DNA from: Fundicoccus_A sp052115865
GTDB taxonomy: Bacteria > Bacillota > Bacilli > Lactobacillales > Aerococcaceae
Reading direction: 5' to 3'
NCBI RefSeq assembly: GCF_052115865.1
Contig: NZ_JBQKME010000012.1
Coordinates: 1 to 64,000 of the forward strand
DNA length: 64,000 nucleotides
Shown in pieces: positions 1-8,815 of this stretch. The position numbers and the translations under genes were made by a program. Positions within the stretch are counted from its first letter, which is position 1. Each line of letters starts with the position of its first letter. Below the pieces are notes generated by a model that had not been told where the DNA came from, made no database searches, and saw only the letters and a list, made by a program, of their open reading frames with translations.

Positions 1-590
1 TTCCTACGTAAACGATCAAAGGTATTTTGAACTTGATCCATTCGGATGTTAGTCATTAGAGAGATATCCTCGTTAGAATAATTTTCTAAAAAAAGATATA
101 AAATTGTTCTTTCCAATGTAGACAAATTTTCTAAATAGTAACTTGATTTTTCGCGAATCTCAAAGAGTTTATAGGGCATAAGAAAGTATTTGTTTTCAAT
201 GATATTTAATCCATCAATATCAGCTGAAGTATCATTGTTCTTGCTTAAAGTATGATAACCACTGAATCCTACTATATTGAGATTATTTTCTTTATCTAGA
301 CTATAACTTTCACGTAACAAATTGATGACTTGATTACGGTATACCTTTTGGATAAAAGAAGATAAATAAGGTGTTTTATCAGGATCATATGAATCAATGA
401 CTTTTAATAATGTAATCCGTCCTTCTTGCAAAAAATCATCGGTATCAAAAAAGGGAATATAAAATAAAGTGCTATATTTTAAAAACAATGGCTTATAACA
501 TAAAAATAGTTCCTCAAAAACATCTGGATCGAATGACTTTTGTAACTGTAACACTAACTTCTCATTTGACCTTCTAGCCTCTTCCAACAA
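1..590 (-). CDS. sigH: SigH-like RNA polymerase sigma factor, 3' end cut by window
   Basis: The reverse strand stays open from about position 608 to the window edge and encodes a sigma-70-type protein. A region-2-like stretch contains FFDTDDFLQEGRITLLKVI near residues 40-60 and LSSFIQKVYRNQVINLLRE near residues 75-95. Its position directly after rae1 matches Bacillus, where sigH follows yacP. Two starts are possible: GTG at 608 without a good ribosome binding site, or TTG at 590 preceded by AGGAG at seven bases. I chose TTG 590. The family directs alternative transcription programmes such as competence or early stationary phase; which one applies here cannot be read from the sequence. The C-terminal region 4 runs into the window edge. 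Confidence 0.75.
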   Translation of the reverse strand, partial: MLEEARRSNEKLVLQLQKSFDPDVFEELFLCYKPLFLKYSTLFYIPFFDTDDFLQEGRITLLKVIDSYDPDKTPYLSSFIQKVYRNQVINLLRESYSLDKENNLNIVGFSGYHTLSKNNDTSADIDGLNIIENKYFLMPYKLFEIREKSSYYLENLSTLERTILYLFLENYSNEDISLMTNIRMDQVQNTFDRLRR

Positions 591-639
591 GTCGTCACTC
601 CTCTTCACCGATGTAAAGAGAGAGGGCTGTTATGGTTAC

Positions 640-1179
640 TTATTCTTCCCCCGAAAATTCATCCAAATACCGTCTGAATGCTTCAAGTTGTTCTAACTGA
701 TCGAGTTCCCATGGGCTGCGGCGTCTAATGGTCGCATTGTGATGGCTTTTGATTTCTTGTCGGATTTGTTTTTTAGCATAATCAATCTCCAGCTTTAATT
801 CCGCTGCCGATTGGCGTAAGGCGCCTCTTTGAAAAATCAACCATTGTTCTGCCAAATCACTGGTGGCGACGATGACGCGCGTGATGGGATTAATATAGCG
901 ACTGACTTCGCGTTCGATATAACTATCCGCCGTCTCTCCTTCTTTAGTGAAAACAACTTGGATTTCATATTCTTCAAAAGTACTGGTAATACCCGGAACG
1001 AATTGAGCATCAAAAACAACGATCACATCGATTTTACGATATTTACGGTAGTTGGATAGTTCAAATAAGAGTAAGTCCCGGGCTTCTTGTATTTCATCGC
1101 GATTCTTTAAGGCAACCAATTCTGGCCATGACCCAATCATATTATAGCCATCCACAATCAGCATATCTTTGCGTCTCAT
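640..1179 (-). CDS. rae1: Rae1/YacP ribosome-associated endoribonuclease (NYN domain)
   Basis: This is a NYN/PIN-fold RNase of about 179 residues. The family cleaves certain mRNAs on the translating ribosome. The N-terminal MLIVDGYNMIGSW carries the first metal-binding aspartate, VVFDAQF a second acidic site and VIVATSDLAEQ the third. A longer reading would start at 1233 inside rlmB. The ATG at 1179 is preferred because it has a GTGAGG ribosome binding site and gives the usual family length. It begins 11 bases after the rlmB stop, in the order mrnC-rlmB-rae1-sigH known from Bacillus, which supports a shared operon. Confidence 0.9.
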   Translation of the reverse strand: MRRKDMLIVDGYNMIGSWPELVALKNRDEIQEARDLLLFELSNYRKYRKIDVIVVFDAQFVPGITSTFEEYEIQVVFTKEGETADSYIEREVSRYINPITRVIVATSDLAEQWLIFQRGALRQSAAELKLEIDYAKKQIRQEIKSHHNATIRRRSPWELDQLEQLEAFRRYLDEFSGEE

Positions 1180-1189
1180 ACGACAAACC

Positions 1190-2038
1190 TCACTTCTTAG
1201 AAGGAAGATCGATCCGTGATCGAGCGACCTCATACATCACGACAGCCGCTGCGACACTGGCATTAAGACTTTGGATTTTACCGACCATTGGAATGGTGAC
1301 TGTTCCGTCAGATTTGGCAATGATATTCGGCGATACGCCTTGGCCTTCATTACCGATAATGATAGCGATTGGTCCTTGTGTTGACCATTGACGCATGTCT
1401 TCACCATCCATCGTCGTCGCAAAAATCCAGATGCCACGTTCTTTTAATTGATCCATGGTCTGACTTAAGTTGGTCACACGGATAATTGGAACGCGTTCAA
1501 TGGCTCCGGCTGAGGTTTTAGCGACCACAGCGGTTAAACCGACGGCACGGCGTTTTGGAATAATAATCCCGTGAGCTCCTGTAGCATCCGCCGTCCGAAT
1601 AATTGACCCTAAGTTATGCGGATCTTCAATCCCATCTAAAATAATAAAGAAGGGATCCTCATTGCGGCTTTCTGCCAAGGCGAAACCATCTTCTAAATCA
1701 GAATATGGAATTGGCGACATGGAGATGACAACCCCTTGATGGTTGGCACCATTGGTCATATCATCCAATTTACTTTTAGGTACTTCTTGATAGACAATCT
1801 TTTGCTGTTTCACTAAATCCAGTATATCGCTGATGCCTTTTCCGGCTATCCCCGCTTGTAAAAAAACTTTATTTATTGGTTTTTTTTCTTCTAAAATACT
1901 CAAAACAGCATGTTTTCCATAATAAAACTCATTATTTTGTTCTGTATCCTCATTATTTTGCGGTGTTTGCGATCGTTTTGTTGATTTTCCGTTATTTTTT
2001 CCCTTAAAATTTCTTCCACGATTAGGCTTTTGGCTCAT
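1190..2038 (-). CDS. rlmB: 23S rRNA (guanosine-2'-O-)-methyltransferase RlmB
   Basis: This SpoU-type SPOUT methyltransferase modifies a P-loop guanosine of 23S rRNA (G2251 in E. coli numbering), using S-adenosylmethionine. After a basic, Asn/Gln-rich N-terminal extension of about 38 residues, the substrate-binding domain begins at FYYGKHAVLSILEE. The SPOUT core then shows LDGIEDPHNLGSIIRTADATG, IIIGNEGQGVS and IPMVGKIQSLNASVAAAV, the family knot motifs. The start overlaps the mrnC end by 17 bases, which suggests translational coupling. The low-complexity N-terminus is longer than in many homologues but is common in Lactobacillales. Confidence 0.93.
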   Translation of the reverse strand: MSQKPNRGRNFKGKNNGKSTKRSQTPQNNEDTEQNNEFYYGKHAVLSILEEKKPINKVFLQAGIAGKGISDILDLVKQQKIVYQEVPKSKLDDMTNGANHQGVVISMSPIPYSDLEDGFALAESRNEDPFFIILDGIEDPHNLGSIIRTADATGAHGIIIPKRRAVGLTAVVAKTSAGAIERVPIIRVTNLSQTMDQLKERGIWIFATTMDGEDMRQWSTQGPIAIIIGNEGQGVSPNIIAKSDGTVTIPMVGKIQSLNASVAAAVVMYEVARSRIDLPSKK

Positions 2039-2438
2039 TTTGTCCCCTCCTTTCGATGCGGTCTATCGCATCTTGCATTAATACAGTTAATCGTTCTTCT
2101 TGTTGGCTTAAATAGAGCCAGCCAATTAAGGCTTCAAAGCCTGTCGCTTGGCGGTAATCTTGAATACTGGCATTTTTTGCCTTAGTATTCGCCTTATGGT
2201 TTCGCCCACGCCGATACATATCAATTTCTTCAGCGGATAAAAAGTCATCTTCAGCAATCCAAGCTTGCATAGCATAGGCTTGGCCAGCTGCTTCCACATA
2301 TTTAATGGCTGACCGGTGTAGCCGATTCGGATGGGTCTTGCCACTTTTTAAGACATAGGTACGGACAAATTGTTCATAAACCGCGTCTCCCATATAGGCT
2401 AAGGCAGCCCCGTTGAGTAGTTCTGGATTCATCATCAT
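2022..2438 (-). CDS. mrnC: Mini-ribonuclease III (23S rRNA maturation)
   Basis: This 138-residue protein consists of an RNase III catalytic domain without a double-stranded RNA-binding domain, the hallmark of Mini-III. The family matures the ends of 23S rRNA in Firmicutes. AALAYMGDAVYEQFVR contains the catalytic signature and the C-terminal EALIGWLYL resembles the second acidic motif. The start codon overlaps the cysS stop by four bases (ATGA), so the two genes are almost certainly co-translated. The neighbours cysS and rlmB are in the conserved Bacillus order. Confidence 0.92.
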   Translation of the reverse strand: MMMNPELLNGAALAYMGDAVYEQFVRTYVLKSGKTHPNRLHRSAIKYVEAAGQAYAMQAWIAEDDFLSAEEIDMYRRGRNHKANTKAKNASIQDYRQATGFEALIGWLYLSQQEERLTVLMQDAIDRIERRGQNEPKA

Positions 2439-3862
2439 TCATCCACTCGTTTCCATTGTGTCCCCTGAGGGGTATCATCGAGAATGATACCCTTTTGCTT
2501 CAATTCATCCCGGATTTCATCTGCGCGTGCAAAGTTTCGGTCTTTCCGCGCTTGATTACGTTCATCAATTAAGGCTTGGATATCTTCTTCCACCACATCT
2601 TCAACATCCAAATCTAAGCCAAAAATCCCCAACAATTCAACAAAAGTTGTTTTAATCGCATTTAAGCTGGTTTGGCTGACTTCCAGTTGTTCCAAGTAGA
2701 TATTTATTTGTTTGACCAATTCAAAGATGACTGTTAGGGCATTGCCGACTTGGAAATCGTCATCCATTGTTGTTGTAAATCCAGCCACCGCTTGGTCTAA
2801 CATGGCTTGAACTTGGTCATCGCTAGCTTGTGTGACTGCATTTTCTTGGCCTAAGCGATAATTTAGCTTACGCACCACTTCACTTAAACGGGCTACTTGG
2901 TGTTTGGCATCATTTAAAGCCGTCTCATCATAGCGGAGCGGACGGCGGTAATGAACACTCGTTAACAGGTAACGCACCACCATCGGATCGACTTCTTTCA
3001 ACAAATCACGCAATAAGATAAAGTTTCCTAAAGACTTACTCATCTTATCGCCAGCGTCCCCAAAGGTCACAAACCCATTATGCATCCAATAGTTGGCAAA
3101 GGTATGGCCGGTATGACTTTCCGACTGGGCAATTTCATTTTCATGGTGGGGGAATTCTAAGTCTTGACCTCCAGCATGAATATCAATGGTAGCCCCTAAA
3201 TATTTGGTCGCCATCACCGAACATTCGATATGCCAGCCTGGGCGCCCAGTGCCCCACGGTGACACCCAACTCACTTCATCCTCCGATTTGACCGCCTTCC
3301 ATAAAGCAAAATCAATCGGACTTTCCTTGCGGTCACTCAAATCATCTTCTAGGCGTCCACTGGCCCCATGCAACAATTCATCCAACGACTTATTTGACAA
3401 TTTACCATAATCTTCAAATTTTTCCGTCCGAAAATAAATATCACCAGCACTCTCGTAGGCAAAGCCTTTATCAACAAGATCGCTAATAAATTCAATAATA
3501 TCCGGAATATTTTCCATCACACGCGGATTTTTGGTTGCTTGCTTCACATTCAATTGGCTGGTATCTTCGTAAAAAGCCTGAATATATTTATTAGCAATTT
3601 CTTCAGCAGAAACGCCTTCTTCATTGGCTGCTTTTATAATTTTGTCATCGACATCCGTAAAGTTACTGATGTAGTTCACATGGTAACCACGGTATTCTAA
3701 ATAACGTCGAATCGTATCAAACGCAACCGTCGAACGAGCATTCCCAATATGAATATAGTTGTAAACAGTCGGTCCGCATAGGTAAAAGGAAATGTGATCT
3801 TCTACTAAAGGTACAAAAACTTCTTTAGACCGACTTAGGGTATTATATATTTGCAACGGCAT
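2435..3862 (-). CDS. cysS: Cysteinyl-tRNA synthetase
   Basis: This class I aminoacyl-tRNA synthetase of 475 residues charges tRNA-Cys in the cytoplasm. The HIGH motif is in YIHIGNARS near residue 40 and KMSKS is in GDKMSKSLGNF near residue 275. Zinc-binding positions are visible in LCGPTVYN, HIECSVM and HHENE. Length is normal for the family. A good ribosome binding site (AAAGGAGGCAAC) precedes the ATG. The gene is separated from gltX by a terminator and has a TATAAT at 3896-3901 upstream, so it probably starts its own transcript with mrnC, rlmB, rae1 and sigH. No T-box leader was found. Confidence 0.97.
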   Translation of the reverse strand: MPLQIYNTLSRSKEVFVPLVEDHISFYLCGPTVYNYIHIGNARSTVAFDTIRRYLEYRGYHVNYISNFTDVDDKIIKAANEEGVSAEEIANKYIQAFYEDTSQLNVKQATKNPRVMENIPDIIEFISDLVDKGFAYESAGDIYFRTEKFEDYGKLSNKSLDELLHGASGRLEDDLSDRKESPIDFALWKAVKSEDEVSWVSPWGTGRPGWHIECSVMATKYLGATIDIHAGGQDLEFPHHENEIAQSESHTGHTFANYWMHNGFVTFGDAGDKMSKSLGNFILLRDLLKEVDPMVVRYLLTSVHYRRPLRYDETALNDAKHQVARLSEVVRKLNYRLGQENAVTQASDDQVQAMLDQAVAGFTTTMDDDFQVGNALTVIFELVKQINIYLEQLEVSQTSLNAIKTTFVELLGIFGLDLDVEDVVEEDIQALIDERNQARKDRNFARADEIRDELKQKGIILDDTPQGTQWKRVDE

Positions 3863-3895
3863 AAGTTGCCTCCTTTAAAAAACTAATTTGTTACT

Positions 3896-3954
3896 ATTAT
3901 AGGCTAAAAAAGAGTAAAAAAGTAGCTTTCTCCATTGGATAAGAGAAACCTACT
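3896..3954 (-). terminator. Rho-independent terminator after gltX, with cysS -10 box inside the T-run side
   Basis: On the minus strand the arms AGTAGGTTTCTC and GAGAAAGCTACT (3921-3954) flank a 10-base loop and are followed by a T-run. It ends the gltX transcript. A TATAAT at 3901-3896 just beyond it is the likely -10 element of the cysS operon, although its -35 region (TACTTT) is poor. Confidence 0.75.
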
Positions 3955-3975
3955 CTTTTAGCAGTGATATTTATT

Positions 3976-5460
3976 TTAGGCTTGAGTCATTTGGTTTTTA
4001 ACTTGTTCGATGTGGTTTAGAGCTTTTTCTTTGCCTAACACTTCGATCAGGTTTGGTAGCTCTGGACCGTGCATTTGCCCGCTGACAGCGATACGGATTG
4101 GCATGAAGAGGTTGCGGCCTTTAATGCCGGTCTCTTTTTGAATTTCTTTAGTCAATGGCTTGATGTTTTCAGCTACAAATTCTTCATCGCTTAAGGCTTC
4201 CAATTTGGCTTGCATGGCTTCGACAACGGTTATAGCTGTGTCAGCTGCCATGACTTCACGGCTATCGTCGTCTAAATGAATTTCACTCACAAAGAAGACT
4301 TCAGACAGTTGAACGATTTCAGCTCCGTAAGACATTTGATCGTGGTAAAGGCTCACTAACTTACGTACCCAAGTTAATTCAGCTTCTGTTGGTTCTTGAC
4401 TAACTTTTTCAGCTAAAATAAGGTGGGGTATGGCTAATTCAACCACCGTATCTAAGTCTGCTTTCTTCATGTAAGTGTTGTTGATCCACTCTAATTTTTT
4501 GCTGTCAAAAGCGGCCGGTGAAGTTGATAAGCGGTCAGCATCGAAAATTTCAATCAATTCTTCACGGTTATAAATTTCTTCCTCACCTTTTGGTGACCAA
4601 CCTAAGAGTGAAATAAAGTTAAACATAGCCTCAGGTAGGTAACCTAAGTTACGATATTGTTCAATGAATTGAATATAAGACGAGTCACGCTTACTTAATT
4701 TTTTATTGGTTTCTGGGCTGACGATTAAGGTCATATGGCCAAATGTTGGAATATCCCACCCAAAGGCATCGTAAACCATCATTTGTTTCGGTGTATTGGC
4801 AATATGGTCGTCTCCACGTAGGACATGGGTGATTTCCATTAAATGGTCATCAACGGCTACGGCAAAATTATAGGTTGGCATGCCATCACGTTTTAAGATC
4901 ACCCAGTCACCAGAAATACTTTGAGATTCAAACGTAATTTTACCTTTTACCATATCTTCAAACACATAAGTTAGATCTTGAGGGACACGAATACGAACGA
5001 CCGGTTCGCGACCTTCAGCTATAAAAGCTGCTTCTTCTTCAGCGGTTAAATTGGCATGTTGACCGCCATAGTGTGGCATTTCCCCACGCGCTCTTTGAGC
5101 TTCACGTTCTGTTTCTAACTCTTCTTCCGTCATATAGCAGCGGTAAGCCTTGTCTTCTTCTAATAATTGATCGATAAGAGGACGATAGATATGTAAACGC
5201 TCAGATTGTCGATAAGGGCCAAATTCGCCTGGTTTATCTGCAGCCTCATCCCAATCAATTCCTAACCAAGCTAAATTAGCAAATTGACTTTCTTCACCAT
5301 GCTCTAAATTTCTTTTTAAGTCGGTATCTTCGGTACGGATAATAAAACTCCCACCTTGGCTTCTCGCAAATAAATAATTAAATAAAGCCGTACGAGCATT
5401 TCCTATATGTAATTCCCCAGTTGGGCTCGGTGCATATCTGACTCTGACTGTTTCACTCAT
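3976..5460 (-). CDS. gltX: Glutamyl-tRNA synthetase
   Basis: This class I synthetase of 494 residues charges tRNA-Glu. In Firmicutes lacking GlnRS it usually charges tRNA-Gln too, for later amidation. The HIGH-type motif is in SPTGELHIGNARTALFN at the N-terminus and KLSKR is in TNKKLSKRDSS near residue 255. Length and both motifs are normal. It lies 30 bases after yacL in the order yacL-gltX, as in Bacillus. A strong terminator follows, and the stop codon is directly followed by one copy of the 14-base motif described in the findings. Confidence 0.97.
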   Translation of the reverse strand: MSETVRVRYAPSPTGELHIGNARTALFNYLFARSQGGSFIIRTEDTDLKRNLEHGEESQFANLAWLGIDWDEAADKPGEFGPYRQSERLHIYRPLIDQLLEEDKAYRCYMTEEELETEREAQRARGEMPHYGGQHANLTAEEEAAFIAEGREPVVRIRVPQDLTYVFEDMVKGKITFESQSISGDWVILKRDGMPTYNFAVAVDDHLMEITHVLRGDDHIANTPKQMMVYDAFGWDIPTFGHMTLIVSPETNKKLSKRDSSYIQFIEQYRNLGYLPEAMFNFISLLGWSPKGEEEIYNREELIEIFDADRLSTSPAAFDSKKLEWINNTYMKKADLDTVVELAIPHLILAEKVSQEPTEAELTWVRKLVSLYHDQMSYGAEIVQLSEVFFVSEIHLDDDSREVMAADTAITVVEAMQAKLEALSDEEFVAENIKPLTKEIQKETGIKGRNLFMPIRIAVSGQMHGPELPNLIEVLGKEKALNHIEQVKNQMTQA

Positions 5461-5490
5461 TAATAAATCTCCTTTATCTTCCCTAAATAA

Positions 5491-6615
5491 TTATTCTACT
5501 ACCATTTGATCTTCATAACCACGGCTTGTTTCCTCAACAGGACGGGCAAAAATCATCCGTCCGGCCGCCGTTTGTAATGCGCTTGTTACCACAACATTAA
5601 TCCATTCATTCATATGGTATTGACCATCTTCCACGACAATCATTGTCCCATCTTCTAAATAAGCTACCCCTTGCTTACGCTCCGTACCCGGTTTAATCAC
5701 TTGAATCGTCAACTCTTCACCAGGTATCACGACCGGCTTAATCGAATTGGCCAATTCATTAATATTAAATACCCGTACATTTTGGAATTCACAGACTTTA
5801 TTTAAATTATAGTCATTCGTGACAATGGCTGCATCAAGTGTTTTGGCTAATTTAATTAATTGACCATCCACATCGGTTCCTTCTTCTAAAACACCTTCGT
5901 AAGATTCGATTGGCATTTGTCCATCTTTTTGCAAAGTATTTAAAATATCTAAGCCGCGTCGACCTTTAGCCCTTTTTAGGCTATCGGAAGAATCAGCGAT
6001 ATATTGCAATTCCTGCAAGACAAAGTTCGGGATAATAATGGTCCCCTCAATGAAATTTGTTTTTATAATATCGGCAATCCGCCCATCTATAATAACACTT
6101 GTATCTAATAATTTATATTGTTTAAAATTGACAAAAGATTCATTTTCAACTTGATGTGACAATTTGTTTGCTTTGGGGCTGGCTGGTTGCCGTTGGAAAA
6201 ACTTTTGCCATTCATCTGAACGTGACATCACCACTTGATAACCAATAACAGCAAGAATAACGGCTAAAATAAGGGGTAAAGTGGATGAAATAAAAGGAAT
6301 GGATAAATTCGAGAAAGGTAATGAAAATAAATAACCTAATAACAACCCAGCTAAGGCACCTACCACACCCAAAAAGATATTGACAATCGATTGTTGATTA
6401 AAGAATGCTATAATCCGTCGAATAAATAAAGAAATATAGGGGGAAGCAAACCATCCGATCAACATAAAAATAAATGCAAAAATAATTCCATTAACAAAAG
6501 GATTGACTATGACTGCTTGATTGACATTAATCGCTCGCCAAATATAAGGGCCTACACTAAAACCGAAAGAAAAACCAATAATAAAAGAAAATAGCAATAC
6601 AAATCGTTTAAACAT
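5491..6615 (-). CDS. yacL: YacL-type membrane protein with PIN and TRAM domains
   Basis: The 374-residue protein has about four hydrophobic segments in residues 1-130, then a PIN nuclease domain starting at YKLLDTSVIIDGRIADI (first aspartate visible, further acidic sites in GLDILNTLQ and AIVTNDYNLNK), then a TRAM-like RNA-binding domain near residues 285-345. The family is a membrane-tethered putative ribonuclease whose substrate is not settled. It sits between radA and gltX, its conserved place in Firmicutes. Confidence 0.88.
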   Translation of the reverse strand: MFKRFVLLFSFIIGFSFGFSVGPYIWRAINVNQAVIVNPFVNGIIFAFIFMLIGWFASPYISLFIRRIIAFFNQQSIVNIFLGVVGALAGLLLGYLFSLPFSNLSIPFISSTLPLILAVILAVIGYQVVMSRSDEWQKFFQRQPASPKANKLSHQVENESFVNFKQYKLLDTSVIIDGRIADIIKTNFIEGTIIIPNFVLQELQYIADSSDSLKRAKGRRGLDILNTLQKDGQMPIESYEGVLEEGTDVDGQLIKLAKTLDAAIVTNDYNLNKVCEFQNVRVFNINELANSIKPVVIPGEELTIQVIKPGTERKQGVAYLEDGTMIVVEDGQYHMNEWINVVVTSALQTAAGRMIFARPVEETSRGYEDQMVVE

Positions 6616-6694
6616 GTATTCACCTCCTTTAAAAACTAACTATATTGTTATAACTATCTTAATTTAATTTAATTCGCTTAGCAATCCTTAATCA

Positions 6695-8077
6695 TTAAAG
6701 TTGAGGAAATATTTTATAAACTGCTTCTTTTATTGTCGCTACTGGAATCACTTGCAGCTGATCCATTTCGTCTAATTGGGCATAATTATTTTTCGGAATA
6801 AAGACCCGTTTAAAACCTAATTTTTGAACTTCTTTAATCCGCTCTTTAATTTGGCTCACCCGTCTAATCTCACCGGTTAGACCAATTTCACCGATAAAGC
6901 AATCATCAATATTGGTTGGGCGATTCCAATAACTGGAGGCAATACTAATCGCAATCGCTAAGTCAATGGCAGGCTCATCCAATTTAACCCCGCCGGTAAT
7001 TTTAAAGAAGGCATCTTGATTTTGTAAAAGCAAACCGCAATGTTTCTCCATCACTGCCAATAATAAGGATACCCGCTGATAATCAATTCCGCTTGCCGTC
7101 CTTTTGGCATTCCCATATACGGTAGGCGTCATTAAAGACTGTACTTCAGCTAAAATCGTCCGTGTTCCTTCTAAGGCTGCAACTACTGTTGAGCCAACTG
7201 CACCTACAATTCGTTCTTCTAAAAACAATTCCGAAGGATTTGAGACTTCTTGCAAGCCAATGTCCATCATTTCAAACACACCGAGCTCATTGGTAGACCC
7301 AAAACGGTTTTTAACTGCTCGTAACATACGGAAACGATTATGACGCTCCCCTTCAAAATACAAGACCGTGTCCACCATATGCTCCAACATTCTAGGTCCA
7401 GCGATATTGCCTTCTTTAGTCACATGTCCCACAATAAAAATAGCAATCTGATTTTCCTTAGCAATCCGCATTAAAACACTGGTGGCTTGCCGCAATTGCC
7501 CTGCTCCACCTGCAACCCCCGTTTGATCCGGCATCTGCATCGTTTGAATCGAATCAATGACCACAATGGTCGGTTCCAAGCGCTGGATTTCACTGGCAAC
7601 CAGTGTTAAATCCGTTTCAGATAACAAATAAAATACATCCGCTTGCGTCCCTAAGCGACTCGCACGCATTTTGATTTGCGATAAACTTTCTTCTCCCGAC
7701 ACATAGAGGACTTTTTGTGCTTCGGCTAATTGCATTGACACTTGCAGCAATAAAGTAGACTTTCCTATCCCAGGGTCGCCCCCAATTAAAATTAAGGAAC
7801 CTGGGACCACTCCGCCTCCTAGCACACGGTTGAATTCTTGGAAGGACGTTTCCATTCGTTCTTCATTTTCCATCGCAATTTGATCCAATGTCACAGCCTT
7901 TGACGAACCACTCGAACGTGATGTCGTAATTTGAACTGGCGAAGAAACGCTAGCTGTACTTGTGACGAGTTGCTCTTCCATTTGATTCCAAGATCCGCAG
8001 TTCGGGCATTTACCAAGCCATTTGGGCGATTCATAACCACACGCCATACATTCATACATTACTTTCTTTCTTGCCAC
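6695..8077 (-). CDS. radA: DNA repair protein RadA (Sms)
   Basis: RadA is a RecA-like ATPase that promotes branch migration in recombination. An N-terminal zinc finger shows CMACGYESPKWLGKCPNC. Walker A is GGDPGIGKSTLL near residue 93, the RadA-specific KNRFGSTNELGVFEM follows near residue 255, and a Lon-like C-terminal domain ends the protein. The 460 residues are the normal length. dut lies 29 bases upstream, so the two probably share a transcript. Confidence 0.96.
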   Translation of the reverse strand: MARKKVMYECMACGYESPKWLGKCPNCGSWNQMEEQLVTSTASVSSPVQITTSRSSGSSKAVTLDQIAMENEERMETSFQEFNRVLGGGVVPGSLILIGGDPGIGKSTLLLQVSMQLAEAQKVLYVSGEESLSQIKMRASRLGTQADVFYLLSETDLTLVASEIQRLEPTIVVIDSIQTMQMPDQTGVAGGAGQLRQATSVLMRIAKENQIAIFIVGHVTKEGNIAGPRMLEHMVDTVLYFEGERHNRFRMLRAVKNRFGSTNELGVFEMMDIGLQEVSNPSELFLEERIVGAVGSTVVAALEGTRTILAEVQSLMTPTVYGNAKRTASGIDYQRVSLLLAVMEKHCGLLLQNQDAFFKITGGVKLDEPAIDLAIAISIASSYWNRPTNIDDCFIGEIGLTGEIRRVSQIKERIKEVQKLGFKRVFIPKNNYAQLDEMDQLQVIPVATIKEAVYKIFPQL

Positions 8078-8106
8078 AGATCCTTCTCCTTTTTAAAATA
8101 AATATC

Positions 8107-8628
8107 TCAGTCGGACGAACCAAAACCACCTTGTCGTTCTTCTAAACCACCTTCGTCTTGATCCGTTTTTAGAAATGACATGAAAATGCCTTGCGCAATT
8201 CGGTCACCTTTGTTAATTGTTTGGTCTAAAAGACCGAAGTTGATGAGTTGTACATGGATATGCCCTTCATTTTTTGCGTTATTATAATAATCCGCATCAA
8301 TAATGCCTATCCCATTGGGTAAATTTAAAAAACGTTTTAAAGGATTACTTGACCGGTTCACAATTTGTAAATATTCGTCATCTTGCATATAAGATTTTAA
8401 GCCGGTTGGCACCAGTGTAGGTTTTAAAATCTTTTTTGCTTCTTCTTCATTTTTGTTCATGTTGGTTAAATATTTCACTACTTGCTTCCAAAAACTGGGT
8501 AAAACAATGGTTTCTGCTGCTTCAATATCATAGCCTGCTGCATGGTAGGTTGCTCTTTTAGGTAAATTGATGTCTGCATCTTGATAGGCAGTGATGACTT
8601 CGAATCCTCGTAGACGTTCTGATTTCAT
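8107..8628 (-). CDS. dut: dUTP diphosphatase
   Basis: This trimeric-type dUTPase of 173 residues hydrolyses dUTP to dUMP, keeping uracil out of DNA and feeding dTMP synthesis. AAGYDIEAAE is motif 1, IVNRSSNPLKR resembles motif 2, NGIGIIDADYYNN motif 3, GDRIAQGIF motif 4 and the C-terminal ERQGGFGSSD motif 5. An insert of about 25 residues between motifs 1 and 2 is typical of many Firmicutes versions. It is the first gene of dut-radA and has its own strong promoter at 8679-8707. Confidence 0.94.
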   Translation of the reverse strand: MKSERLRGFEVITAYQDADINLPKRATYHAAGYDIEAAETIVLPSFWKQVVKYLTNMNKNEEEAKKILKPTLVPTGLKSYMQDDEYLQIVNRSSNPLKRFLNLPNGIGIIDADYYNNAKNEGHIHVQLINFGLLDQTINKGDRIAQGIFMSFLKTDQDEGGLEERQGGFGSSD

Positions 8629-8678
8629 AAGGGCCTCTTTCTTTTGTTTTGTCAGTGATATTTATTCGTATGTCTTTT

Positions 8679-8707
8679 ATTATAAGGGTTTATATAGGAT
8701 AAAACAA
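8679..8707 (-). promoter_or_regulatory. dut promoter
   Basis: On the minus strand there is TTGTTT (8707-8702), a 17-base spacer and TATAAT (8684-8679). The expected start point is about seven bases on, which puts a copy of the AATAAATATCACTG motif (8666-8653) at the very start of the dut leader. Confidence 0.65.
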
Positions 8708-8756
8708 TTTGTTATACAAATTGCCGAAGGAATTTGTGCAAGCTGTCAATAGAATT

Positions 8757-8770
8757 GTAAATCGCTTTCA
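8757..8770 (+). promoter_or_regulatory. Possible CcpA (cre) site upstream of msmX
   Basis: GTAAATCGCTTTCA matches the general cre consensus TGWNANCGNTNWCA at all positions except the first two. It lies about 46 bases before the msmX start, a plausible place for carbon catabolite control. The identification is by eye and weak. Confidence 0.3.
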
Positions 8771-8815
8771 ACTATTATTAAGTTATCCTATTAAAAGAGA
8801 GAGGAATTTGCAAAA

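Noticed and set aside
3863..3975. A T-box leader for cysS
   Set aside because: The 113 bases contain only the gltX terminator and a -10 box; no T-box sequence or specifier stem was seen.
5461..5490. A T-box or other riboswitch before gltX
   Set aside because: The gap to yacL is only 30 bases and holds no leader structure.
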